Shown here: positions 16,586-24,146 of the stretch, in pieces
Numbering within the stretch: the first letter of the stretch is position 1
Layout: each line of letters opens with the position of its first letter
Assembly (NCBI GenBank): GCA_022601195.1
Contig: JAHZIX010000044.1
Location: 186,001 to 250,000 of the forward strand
Length of the DNA stretch: 64,000 bases
Direction of reading: 5' to 3'
DNA from: Deltaproteobacteria bacterium
Lineage (GTDB): Bacteria; Acidobacteriota; Thermoanaerobaculia; Multivoradales; JAHZIX01
Made by a program: the position numbers and the translations under genes
Notes under the pieces: model-generated
Database searches by the model: none
What the model was told of the DNA's origin: nothing
The model's input: only the letters and a program-made list of their open reading frames with translations

Positions 16586-16619
16586 CCTTCCGGCGAAGGT
16601 GGATCTCTTCGCCGGAAGG
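16586..16619 (-). terminator. Hairpin between pstS and pstC (partial terminator)
   Basis: Perfect 12-base arms CCTTCCGGCGAA (16586-16597) and TTCGCCGGAAGG (16608-16619) with a ten-base loop are followed on the minus strand by CTTTTCGTTCC. It sits 17 bases after the pstS stop. Such structures in pst operons usually allow abundant PstS and less permease. Confidence 0.75.
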
Positions 16620-16635
16620 AAAAGCTATTCCGTCT

Positions 16636-17667
16636 CTAGCGCACGTTCGCCGCTAGGCGCCGAACTTCAGAACCCAATCGAGACCGCTCTTGCGCCGGCA
16701 TGGGAATGAGACCAGCGTCTGCCAGGTAGCCGTCCGGCCCCCAGGCAGAGTCGCTGGCGAAGGCCTGGACGAATTCCTGGATTCCAGGAATCACCCCAGC
16801 GTGGGCCTTCTTGACGTAGAAGAAGAGAGGCCGGGAAACCGGGTAGTCCCCCAGGGCGATGTTGTCGAAAGTGGGCTCAACTCCGTCGACGAAGCTACCC
16901 TGGACTCGGTCCTGGTTCTGGTCGAGAAAACTGAAGCCGAAGATTCCCAAAGAGTTCGGGTTGGCGTCGAGCTTCTGGACGATGAGGTTGTCATTCTCTC
17001 CAGCTTCCACGTAGGCGCCGTCCTCGCGCAGGGTGTGGCAGATCTCTTGGTACCGACCTTTGTCTGCCTTCTTGAGATCCTTGACCCAATCCCAGCTCTT
17101 GCAGCCTCCTTCCATGGCGAGCTCTACGAAAGCGTCGCGAGTACCGGAAGTGGGAGGAGGTCCGAGCACCTCGATCTTCACCTCGGGAAGAGTCGAGTCG
17201 ACGTCTCTCCAGGTGCGATAGGGATTGGGCTTGAGAGATCCATCGGAGCCGGGGATCTCTTTGGCCAAAGCTTGGAAGATCTGCTTGCGAGTCAGCTTCA
17301 GGCGCCCCGCCTTCCGAGAGTTGGCCAACACGATGCCGTCGTAGCCGATTTTGACCTCGGTAATCTCTTTGACACCATTCTTGGCACACAGCTCGACCTC
17401 GGAGTCTTTGATCGCCCGAGAAGCATTCGTGATGTCCGGATGCTCGCTACCCACACCAGCGCAGAACAGCTTGAAACCACCGCCGGACCCGGTACTTTCG
17501 ATGACCGGGGTCTTGAATTCGGAAGTGCGCCCAAAGCTCTCTGCGACCTTGGTAGCGAAAGGGTAAACAGTGGACGAACCAACGATACGGATCTGGTTGC
17601 GCTGGGCCTCAGCTGGAACTGACAAAATCAGCAGGATCACCGCTGCGCTAAAGCTAGCTCGTTTCAT
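16636..17667 (-). CDS. pstS: Periplasmic phosphate-binding protein PstS
   Basis: A 343-residue secreted binding protein, counting from the ATG at 17667, which has AAGGAG upstream and starts a signal peptide (MKRASFSAAVILLILSVPAEA). The mature part shows the phosphate-binding motifs: RIVGSSTVYPFATKVAES (phosphate-binding helix), IESTGSGGGFKLFCAG and SRAIKDSEVELC, with TSGTRDAFVELA later. It resembles the larger PstS/SphX type, which binds phosphate through S, T, S/G, D and R residues. A Pho box lies about 100 bases upstream. It begins the pstS-pstC-pstA-phoU-pstB-phoR cluster. Confidence 0.95.
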   Translation of the reverse strand: MKRASFSAAVILLILSVPAEAQRNQIRIVGSSTVYPFATKVAESFGRTSEFKTPVIESTGSGGGFKLFCAGVGSEHPDITNASRAIKDSEVELCAKNGVKEITEVKIGYDGIVLANSRKAGRLKLTRKQIFQALAKEIPGSDGSLKPNPYRTWRDVDSTLPEVKIEVLGPPPTSGTRDAFVELAMEGGCKSWDWVKDLKKADKGRYQEICHTLREDGAYVEAGENDNLIVQKLDANPNSLGIFGFSFLDQNQDRVQGSFVDGVEPTFDNIALGDYPVSRPLFFYVKKAHAGVIPGIQEFVQAFASDSAWGPDGYLADAGLIPMPAQERSRLGSEVRRLAANVR

Positions 17668-17729
17668 GGACTCTCTCCTTGTGATTTCCGGCCTCCCCGG
17701 GCTGTGGGAAGAACCGCTCGACCGAGGAC

Positions 17730-17785
17730 AGAGTAGGAAGAGCTGAAGGCGGGAAGGCGTCGCTGACGTCACATTCGTGTGACAG
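17730..17785 (-). promoter_or_regulatory. Pho box and -10 element of pstS
   Basis: On the minus strand the direct repeat CTGTCAC (17785-17779), four bases, ATGTGAC (17774-17768) fits the 7-4-7 PhoB half-site pattern. A -10 TACTCT (17735-17730) follows after exactly 32 bases. The same 32-base spacing separates box and -10 at the porin promoter (34123-34178). There is no good -35, as expected where PhoB substitutes for it. Confidence 0.75.
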
Positions 17786-17862
17786 ACCAAGAAGAAACTG
17801 CCCAAGAGAATTCTACAGAAGCCTCTGAACAGCCGACGACCTCTCGGCTGGGGTTGCTGTAC

Positions 17863-20400
17863 TCAGCGCACCCCTTGGAGGGCCTCTAGCGCCTCCCGGG
17901 CTTGCCGACTGGCGTTGGAGTGGGGCCCAAAGAGGATCTCGCACCGCTCGACGCTCTCCTCGAGCAGAGGTCGGGCTTCACCGACCCGACCTTGGCGGCG
18001 AAGAATGTCCCCAAGAAGAGTCGAAACCAACCAATAGGAAGGCTGCTGCTCGCCCAGGCGACTCTGAGCCTCGCGGGCCTTTTGCGCCGCCTCTTCCAGC
18101 CGGCCCTGCCCGGCATAGACGAAAGCCAGACCGGACAAGGCCTTCAGCGGGGTTTCCACTTCAGCCTTCCGCCACGCCTCCATCAGGTCTAGATAGAGAG
18201 CTTCCGACTCTTCGAAGCGCTCCATCTCGCGAAACATCGCCGCTAAATTCTGTCGCACGGTCAGTAACGTCGGATGGGATGGGTGAATCGTCCGCCCCCC
18301 TTCAGCCAGCGCTTCCTCCAGGTACTCGATGGCTTCCTGGTTCCTCTCAATGGTGTCCAAAACGAGTGCGATGTCATTGAGGGACTCCACCAGGGTGAGC
18401 CCATCCTGGGTGTCTATGCGCCGCCTCATGGCAACGGCTTCCCGGAGGGAGCCCAGCGCCGCTTCGACTTCTACAGAGTCCGCTCGCTCGGTCGAGCTAT
18501 GCAACGAGGCCATCTCCTGCATGCCCCGCAAGTGAAGGGATTTGGCCAGAGCTTCGCTCCCTTGAGGAGCGAGGCGGCTTTGAATCTCGATGGCCCGGTC
18601 CAACAAAGGAAATACCTGGCTTCTGCGGGGGGACGTCGGCGGGGTGTATCGGGCGACCAAGAAAGCCCGCTCGAAAACCCCGTCGGCAACCTCTCCATGG
18701 TCCCTGCCGAGGAGCGCTTCCTGGCGAGCGATCGCCTCCTGGCTCAACGACAAGGCTCGCTCCAAATCTCCTGCTTCAGCGGTCGCCAGAGCGGCCCGGC
18801 GCAGAAGGCGAGGAATCCTCGGCTCGCTGGCTGCGGGATAGCCAAAGGCAGCGGCGGAAGCGAGTAAGGAGGAAGCCGCAGGCTCGTTCACCTGAAGGTT
18901 GGCAAGCCCCTCACCGATCACCGCCAACACTCGGCCACGGGTTTCCGGATCCTCCAGGTTGGCAGCCCGCGCCGCGCCTCCCTCCAACAGCTCGCGGGCC
19001 GACACGCTAGAGGAACCCGTTTCTCCAGGATCTCCAAGTCGAAGCATCTCCAGAGAAAAATCCGCCAACCTCTGAGCGCTATCCCGTTGCTCTGCCGCTA
19101 CCTTCCCCTGTTGCCAGGCAACCAAGGTCCCTCCTACCAGGGAGCTCGCCGCCAAAGTCACCAAAGCCACCGCCAGGGCATGGCGACGCAGAAATTTCCG
19201 TGCCCGGTAGGTCCGGCTCGGGGGCATCGCCTCTACCGGAAGGCCATCGAGAAGTTGATGGAGATCTCGGGCCAGAGCATCCGCCCCGGAATAACGCTCC
19301 GCCGCCTCGAACCTCAGGGCCTTGAGGACGATAGCGTCGAGGTCTCTCCACAGAGCACGCTTCCCCCCCACGACCTGCGAGGAAGGCGGCGGCGGTAATT
19401 GACCGCTGAGGCGAAGGTCCAGCTGCCCAGCTCGAGGTTTCGGAAAAGGCGTCTCCCCCGTCGACAGCTCGTAGAGAAGACAACCGAGAGAATAGATATC
19501 AGTGGCCGTCCCGATCGTGCCGCCCAGCAGCTGCTCCGGTGAGGCGTAGGAAGGAGTGTAAGGGCCTGAGCCGGTCACCGTGAGCCCCGACATCATTTCC
19601 GGATCCAGGAGCTTGGCAACCCCAAAATCGAGCAGCTTGGATTCTCCCTTGCCATTGACCAGGATGTTGGAAGGCTTGATGTCGCGGTGCACGACCAGCT
19701 GCCCATGAGCGTAGCGAACCGCGTCGATGATCGGCAGGAGAAGCCGCAATCGCTCCAGGGTGGTCAACCCCTCCTCCCGGCAATACTGGTCGATCGACCG
19801 ACCTTCCACCAGGTCCATGACCAAGTAGGGAACGCCATCCTCGGCGACTCCGCCATCGATCAAACGTGCCACCGCCGGATGATCCAGGCGGGCGAGGATC
19901 TGCCTCTCCTGTTCGAATCGCTTCTCCAAATCAGCTTCCGGCAGCTCCCAGCGCAGGAGCTTGACGGCAACCTCTTTGGTGAACATGCCGTCGGCACGGT
20001 GTGCTCGGTAGACCCGGCCCATACCTCCTACAGCCAGCCGCTCCCCTAGGCGGTACGGTCCCAACTCTGAATGCCGGTAGACCCGACCCTTTACCATCTC
20101 CTCTTCGAGACGCTGGAACAACTGATCCGTCGTCGCCACGACGCCGCTCTCCAAGGGGTCGTCTTTGGCCGGCAAGTCACGGCTTTCCAGATGAACCAGC
20201 AGGGACCGTAGCTCCTCTTCCAGAGAAGGGTCTCCCTCGCTCAGGGTCGTCACCAAATCCTGACGTTCCTCCGGGTCGGCGTCCAGAAGGCAGTCCAAGG
20301 CCTGGTCGATCTGAGCCCACCTTTGCTGGTCCGCACTCGGACCAGCTGCCACTTCCTCGGCTCTCGTCTCGTGACCTTGCGGGTCTTGCTTCTCGTTCAT
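17863..20400 (-). CDS. Transmembrane Ser/Thr protein kinase with TPR tail
   Basis: An 845-residue kinase. Residues 1-110 are helical with a leucine-rich bacterial N-terminal cap. The kinase domain covers about 116-390: glycine loop LAVGGMGRVYRA, VAIK-equivalent lysine in KEVAVKLLRW, HRDIKPSN catalytic loop, LLDFGVAK metal loop and YASPEQLLG. A transmembrane segment follows at about 409-432 (LAVALVTLAASSLVGGTLVA), then about 410 residues of TPR-like helical pairs (for example ALSLSQEAIARQEALLGRDH). It is encoded 33 bases after a lipoprotein gene and divergently from an ECF sigma factor. By analogy with similar pairs in this phylum the kinase may act on or through the sigma pathway; targets are unknown. 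Confidence 0.92.
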   Translation of the reverse strand: MNEKQDPQGHETRAEEVAAGPSADQQRWAQIDQALDCLLDADPEERQDLVTTLSEGDPSLEEELRSLLVHLESRDLPAKDDPLESGVVATTDQLFQRLEEEMVKGRVYRHSELGPYRLGERLAVGGMGRVYRAHRADGMFTKEVAVKLLRWELPEADLEKRFEQERQILARLDHPAVARLIDGGVAEDGVPYLVMDLVEGRSIDQYCREEGLTTLERLRLLLPIIDAVRYAHGQLVVHRDIKPSNILVNGKGESKLLDFGVAKLLDPEMMSGLTVTGSGPYTPSYASPEQLLGGTIGTATDIYSLGCLLYELSTGETPFPKPRAGQLDLRLSGQLPPPPSSQVVGGKRALWRDLDAIVLKALRFEAAERYSGADALARDLHQLLDGLPVEAMPPSRTYRARKFLRRHALAVALVTLAASSLVGGTLVAWQQGKVAAEQRDSAQRLADFSLEMLRLGDPGETGSSSVSARELLEGGAARAANLEDPETRGRVLAVIGEGLANLQVNEPAASSLLASAAAFGYPAASEPRIPRLLRRAALATAEAGDLERALSLSQEAIARQEALLGRDHGEVADGVFERAFLVARYTPPTSPRRSQVFPLLDRAIEIQSRLAPQGSEALAKSLHLRGMQEMASLHSSTERADSVEVEAALGSLREAVAMRRRIDTQDGLTLVESLNDIALVLDTIERNQEAIEYLEEALAEGGRTIHPSHPTLLTVRQNLAAMFREMERFEESEALYLDLMEAWRKAEVETPLKALSGLAFVYAGQGRLEEAAQKAREAQSRLGEQQPSYWLVSTLLGDILRRQGRVGEARPLLEESVERCEILFGPHSNASRQAREALEALQGVR

Positions 20401-20433
20401 CTCTGTGGGTCGATCGTGCCGCGAATAGGAGTT

Positions 20434-20976
20434 CTACTTCTGCTCCTTGAGAAGGACACCCTCGAAGTCTGCCTCGAAAGTCACTTCCGTACGGGCATCT
20501 CGGTCGAAGGTAATTCGCTCAGCTTCTCCAGACAGAGTACCCGAGACGAGGCCCCTATCCAACTTGATCGTCAAAGTCCCGGACTCGACAGAAAAGCGAG
20601 GGCTAGAAGCCGTGGGGTCCCCACTCAACAAACCGATGACAGCCGATACCTCTCCACTATCCAACGAAAACGTGCCTTCTCCCAAGTCCGAGGGTATGTC
20701 GTTGATATCCACAATGGCACCGGAAAAATCTTCGCCAACTCCTTGGAACATCAAGCGCAAGGCAAGGGTCTCTCGGAACGGCTCCAGGGACAGCCTCGAC
20801 GACCGACCCACCTTCCCAAAGGAGAGCTCGAAAGGCCCGTGGATAGCGAGATTGCCGGTAGCAGCGTTCGCCCCCTTCGCAGAGCTCGAGCCGGCTTCTG
20901 CCCCTCCACAGGCAGTCAAGATCGAGACAGCGAAGAGAATCGCGATAGCATTCAGAACGGTCGACATCGGTCTCAT
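20434..20976 (-). CDS. Putative secreted lipoprotein
   Basis: A 180-residue protein with a lipoprotein signal (AIAILFAVSILTAC, lipobox LTAC with the cysteine near residue 23) and a short Gly/Ser/Ala linker. A beta-rich domain follows, rich in D-x-G and T-x-S patterns (FSVESGTLTIKLDRGLVSG, DARTEVTFEADFEG). AGGAG lies seven bases before the ATG. I recognise no family; the fold may be a YceI-like or sheet sandwich, which is a guess. It is the first gene of a two-gene unit with the Ser/Thr kinase and starts only 27 bases from the divergent sigma factor, so its product may be the sensed or regulated envelope partner. Confidence 0.75.
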   Translation of the reverse strand: MRPMSTVLNAIAILFAVSILTACGGAEAGSSSAKGANAATGNLAIHGPFELSFGKVGRSSRLSLEPFRETLALRLMFQGVGEDFSGAIVDINDIPSDLGEGTFSLDSGEVSAVIGLLSGDPTASSPRFSVESGTLTIKLDRGLVSGTLSGEAERITFDRDARTEVTFEADFEGVLLKEQK

Positions 20977-21003
20977 AGAAATCTCCTAGGGGTACTCTTG
21001 CGG

Positions 21004-21627
21004 ATGATCCCGTCGAACCGAAGAACGCAAGACACGGGTGAAAGCGGACAGGACTCTGTGAAACCAGACAATCCAGAGAGCGTTACAGTTCTTTTAGGGC
21101 GACTGCGCCAGGGCGATCGAGGCGCCATGGAGCAACTTCTGCCACTGGTTTATGAAGAGCTGCGGAGAGTGGCTCGTCGGCGCCGAGGAGCCCGCCCGGC
21201 CAATGCCACTCTCAACACCACCGCGGTGGTCCACGAGGCCTTCCTCAAGATGGCTGGGAGCTCCTCCCAGCAGTGGCAGGACCGGGTTCACTTCTTCGCC
21301 GTCGCTGCCCAAGCCATGCGCTATGTGCTCACTGACTACTCCCGGCGGAAAACTGCCGAAAAGAGAGGCGGCGAGCGCCAGCAAGTGGACTTGGACGACC
21401 GCCAGATCCCGGTGGAGGACCGTCAAGCGCTGTGGATACTCGACCTAGATAGGGCCCTGGACAAGCTTCGAGAGCTCTCTCCCCGCTTGGCTCAGGTCGT
21501 CGAATGCCGCTACTACGGCGGCATGACCGACGAAGAGGTGGCCGAGGTTGCCGGCGTCACCGCTCGCACCGTGCGCCGGGATTGGGAAAAGGCCCGAGCC
21601 TGGCTGTATCGGGAGCTCGAACGGTAG
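21004..21627 (+). CDS. ECF-type RNA polymerase sigma factor (TIGR02999-like)
   Basis: A 207-residue sigma factor. Region 2 is seen in VTVLLGRLRQGDRGAMEQLL, VYEELRRVARRR and LNTTAVVHEAFLKMAG, then HFFAVAAQAMRYVLTDYSRR. Region 4 is LSPRLAQVVECRYYGGMTDE with the helix-turn-helix EEVAEVAGVTARTVRRDWEK. The TTAxVHEAFL and HFFAVAAQxMR phrases are typical of the TIGR02999 group common in Planctomycetota and Acidobacteriota. The frame is open far upstream but there it is antisense to the lipoprotein gene, so the ATG at 21004 is preferred. No anti-sigma factor lies beside it; the divergent kinase/lipoprotein pair may take that role. Confidence 0.9.
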   Translation: MIPSNRRTQDTGESGQDSVKPDNPESVTVLLGRLRQGDRGAMEQLLPLVYEELRRVARRRRGARPANATLNTTAVVHEAFLKMAGSSSQQWQDRVHFFAVAAQAMRYVLTDYSRRKTAEKRGGERQQVDLDDRQIPVEDRQALWILDLDRALDKLRELSPRLAQVVECRYYGGMTDEEVAEVAGVTARTVRRDWEKARAWLYRELER

Positions 21628-21651
21628 GCTTTCCCGCAGCCACCATTCTCT

Positions 21652-21685
21652 CTGTCCGCATTTCTGCTCTTTCCCCGTTCTTCTG
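21652..21685 (+). promoter_or_regulatory. Conserved leader element before FG-GAP gene 1
   Basis: CTGTCCGCATT (21652-21662) and GTTCTTCTGA (21676-21685) recur in the same order before the second FG-GAP gene at 31625-31659, 29-35 bases before each start codon. Being non-coding yet conserved between two paralogues 10 kb apart, they may form a shared promoter. An ECF-sigma target is possible since a sigma gene is immediately upstream. Confidence 0.4.
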
Positions 21686-21713
21686 AGTGCAAGAGGGAAA
21701 AAGGAGAAATGAA

Positions 21714-23294
21714 ATGCAGCGACCACGGGTCATTCTTACCGTTCTGAGCATTCTGAGCTGTCTCGCTTCGACCGGCAGCGCGCAGCTGAGCCCGCAGGAT
21801 TCCTACATCCTGAGCCAAGGAAACGGCTTGCCTGGCCTGCCTGAAGACTTCGAGTCCACCGGCAAAGTCGTCGTCAGGGGAGATTTCAATGGCGATCTCT
21901 GGGACGACCTGGCCATCGGTGTCCCCAATGAGAGCGTCGGTTCCCAGGAAGATGCTGGTGCTGTCATCGTGGCCTATGGCGGCCCCCAGGGCTTAGGGGT
22001 CGCCCACAGCCAGTTGTTCACCCAAAACAGCCCAGGAATTCCGGGAGTCGCTGAGAGCGACGATGAATTTGGTAGTACTTTGGTTGTCGGTGATTTCAAT
22101 CTGGACTTGATCGATGACCTCGCCGTGGGAGCTCCCCGGGAAGATATCGGCAACATTATCGATGCGGGAGCTGCGGCGATTATTTTCGGCGGCCCCGATG
22201 GCCTCGACGGGAGCACGAGCATTGAAGTGCTAGACCCATTTCCGAATCTGTCGGAGCAATTCGGGCACGCATTGGCGGCCCACCAATTCGGCCTTCAAGA
22301 GCCCTTCCTGCTATTTGTGGGAGCCCCTGGCGAGCAAGTCGGCTCCATCGCCCCTGGCGGGGTCCTCATCTTCCAGGTGGATTACCAGGCACCCGAACCG
22401 GTCGCCTTCCATCTGGAAACCATTCACCAAGACACACAACTCACCCCCACGGCGCCCGCCATACCTGGTGTCAACGAACACGGCGATCGATTCGGCCACG
22501 CCCTCGCCATCGACCGCTTGCAATGCGGCCAGGGGCCTCCCTGGGTCGATCTCGCCATCGGTGGTCCAGGCGAAGACATTGGCTCTGGAAGCTCCGGGGA
22601 AGATGCAGGAGCCGTGTGGGTCATCCAGATCAAAGTCGAGAATTTCTCCGTAGAGACAGCTACCAGTCTCCTCTTTCTTCAGGGCGATGGCGAAATCTCT
22701 GGCACCTCCGAGAATGGCGACCAATTCGGCTACTCCCTAGCTAGCGGAGACATCGGCGGGTTTCAACAGGAGCAACTGATCATCGGAGTCCCCTTCGAGG
22801 ACGTTTTTGGCACAACGAACCAGGGATCGATCCACACCTTAGGCCTCACGGGCTGCGACCTCGGCGAGAAACTCGTCATGGACGGCTCCGTGCTGGGAGG
22901 TCCGAACGTGGCATTCAGCCAGTTCGGCTTCAGCGTTCACGCCGCGGACCTCAACGGTGATCGCAAAGAAGAATTGATCATTGGAGCTCCCAATGAGCTA
23001 CATGCAACCGGCCAGGGAACCCTATCCGTGTTCTACCTGGATCCAGACGGATTCCCAGAGTTCCAGGAGAGACTTGCTCCTACGGGAGCCCAGAGATTCG
23101 GCAATACCATCGCCTCTGGCCGATTCTTCACCCGGGACGGCCCTCTGGCCCTCGCCGTAGGGGATCCCCTATTGCTAAGCCCTGATCAAGAGGGCCCTCG
23201 AACCGGAGGGGTGATGCTGATTCCAAATCAGGAGATCTTCAGCGATGGCTTCGAATCATTCAACACACTGCGCTGGACCCTCACAGTGCCATAA
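21714..23294 (+). CDS. Secreted FG-GAP (integrin-alpha-like) beta-propeller protein 1
   Basis: A 526-residue secreted protein, starting at the ATG preceded by AAGGAG; an upstream in-frame GTG at 21687 is less likely. The signal peptide is VILTVLSILSCLASTGSAQ. At least six FG-GAP repeats follow, each with the calcium-loop pattern GDFNxDxxDDLAIGxP (GDFNGDLWDDLAIGVP, GDFNLDLIDDLAVGAP, ADLNGDRKEELIIGAP). It ends in NQEIFSDGFESFNTLRWTL, a C-terminal signature shared with two other proteins in this window. It is a close paralogue of the protein at 31689-33260. Role unknown; an adhesion or surface role is usual for the fold. Confidence 0.88.
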   Translation: MQRPRVILTVLSILSCLASTGSAQLSPQDSYILSQGNGLPGLPEDFESTGKVVVRGDFNGDLWDDLAIGVPNESVGSQEDAGAVIVAYGGPQGLGVAHSQLFTQNSPGIPGVAESDDEFGSTLVVGDFNLDLIDDLAVGAPREDIGNIIDAGAAAIIFGGPDGLDGSTSIEVLDPFPNLSEQFGHALAAHQFGLQEPFLLFVGAPGEQVGSIAPGGVLIFQVDYQAPEPVAFHLETIHQDTQLTPTAPAIPGVNEHGDRFGHALAIDRLQCGQGPPWVDLAIGGPGEDIGSGSSGEDAGAVWVIQIKVENFSVETATSLLFLQGDGEISGTSENGDQFGYSLASGDIGGFQQEQLIIGVPFEDVFGTTNQGSIHTLGLTGCDLGEKLVMDGSVLGGPNVAFSQFGFSVHAADLNGDRKEELIIGAPNELHATGQGTLSVFYLDPDGFPEFQERLAPTGAQRFGNTIASGRFFTRDGPLALAVGDPLLLSPDQEGPRTGGVMLIPNQEIFSDGFESFNTLRWTLTVP

Positions 23295-23408
23295 CGCTCA
23301 CAGCGTCGTAACCTCACCTGCGCCGCAGTAGCGCCGAGAAACTTCGGGCCTCCCCGAGGCCCTCGGACGCCGACTCGATAGATACGGCTCCGCTCAGAAA
23401 GCGGAGGC

Positions 23409-23446
23409 ACCACCTAAAAGGCCGGTCCATCACCCAAAAGGCGGGA
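23409..23446 (+). repeat. 20-base-spaced direct repeat upstream of sigma factor 2
   Basis: ACCACCTAAAAGGCCGG (23409-23425) and ATCACCCAAAAGGCGGG (23429-23445) match at 14 of 17 positions. They are exactly 20 bases apart, about two helical turns, 47-83 bases before the sigma factor start. This arrangement suits a dimeric regulator bound to one face of the DNA. Confidence 0.4.
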
Positions 23447-23491
23447 ACATCATGTAGCATATTGCACGTTCTTCTATTATCGAGATTGTTG

Positions 23492-24088
23492 ATGGACCAG
23501 CCTACGCTAGCCTCCAACAGCCCCGGCATCCCTCCCCGGGCCGAAGTCACACAGCTCCTGCTCCGTTGGCGCCAGGGCGATAGCGGAGCTGCGGAGACCC
23601 TAACCCCCCTCATCTACCAGGAGCTTCGCCGCCTAGCTCACAGCTACATGCTAGGAGAGCGGCAGCAGCCCCTTCTACAGACCACGGCCCTGGTTCACGA
23701 AGCCTTTATTCGCCTCGCCGACGTCGAGATTGACTGGCAGGGACGGCGTCACTTCTTTGCCGTCAGCGCGCAGCTGATGCGCCGCATCTTGGTGGACTAC
23801 GCCCGCAAACACCGAGCTGCGAAACGAGGGGGAGGCGCGGCCATGGTCCGCCTCCCGGATCTCGAGCTACCCGTCGAGCGTTCGCAGGATCTCGTCGCCC
23901 TGGACGATGCTCTGACGGACCTCGGGAAACTCGATCAACGCAAGGCCAAAGTCGTGGAGCTACGCTACTTCGGCGGCCTCGACACCGCCGAAATCGCTGG
24001 CGCCATCGGTATTTCTAAGCGCTCCGTGGAGCGTGATCTACACCTAGCTCGGGCTTGGATAGCCGACGCTCTCGGCAGCGAGCCCTGA
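23492..24088 (+). CDS. ECF-type RNA polymerase sigma factor 2 (TIGR02999-like)
   Basis: A 198-residue paralogue of the sigma factor at 21004. It has VTQLLLRWRQGDSGAAETLT, LLQTTALVHEAFIRLAD, RHFFAVSAQLMRRILVDYAR and KRGGG in the region 2 half, and DQRKAKVVELRYFGGLDTAE plus IAGAIGISKRSVERDLHLAR in region 4. The ATG at 23492 has no strong ribosome-binding site; an in-frame TTG ten codons earlier is possible. The gene precedes, by 58 bases, a kinase-TPR gene on the same strand, so the two are probably co-transcribed, unlike the divergent layout of the first pair. Confidence 0.9.
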   Translation: MDQPTLASNSPGIPPRAEVTQLLLRWRQGDSGAAETLTPLIYQELRRLAHSYMLGERQQPLLQTTALVHEAFIRLADVEIDWQGRRHFFAVSAQLMRRILVDYARKHRAAKRGGGAAMVRLPDLELPVERSQDLVALDDALTDLGKLDQRKAKVVELRYFGGLDTAEIAGAIGISKRSVERDLHLARAWIADALGSEP

Positions 24089-24146
24089 CGCCTCCCCGAC
24101 ATCCTCGTCACAAAGGCAACGAAGCAGTGGAAGGAACCGTCTCGCA

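Noticed and set aside
16690..17622. Open frame of about 310 codons antisense to pstS
   Set aside because: It mirrors the pstS coding frame, has no family features, and such antisense frames are common in GC-rich coding DNA.
20323..21003. Upstream extension of the first sigma factor by 227 codons
   Set aside because: That part is antisense to the lipoprotein and kinase genes and bears no sigma-factor similarity; the ATG at 21004 fits the family.
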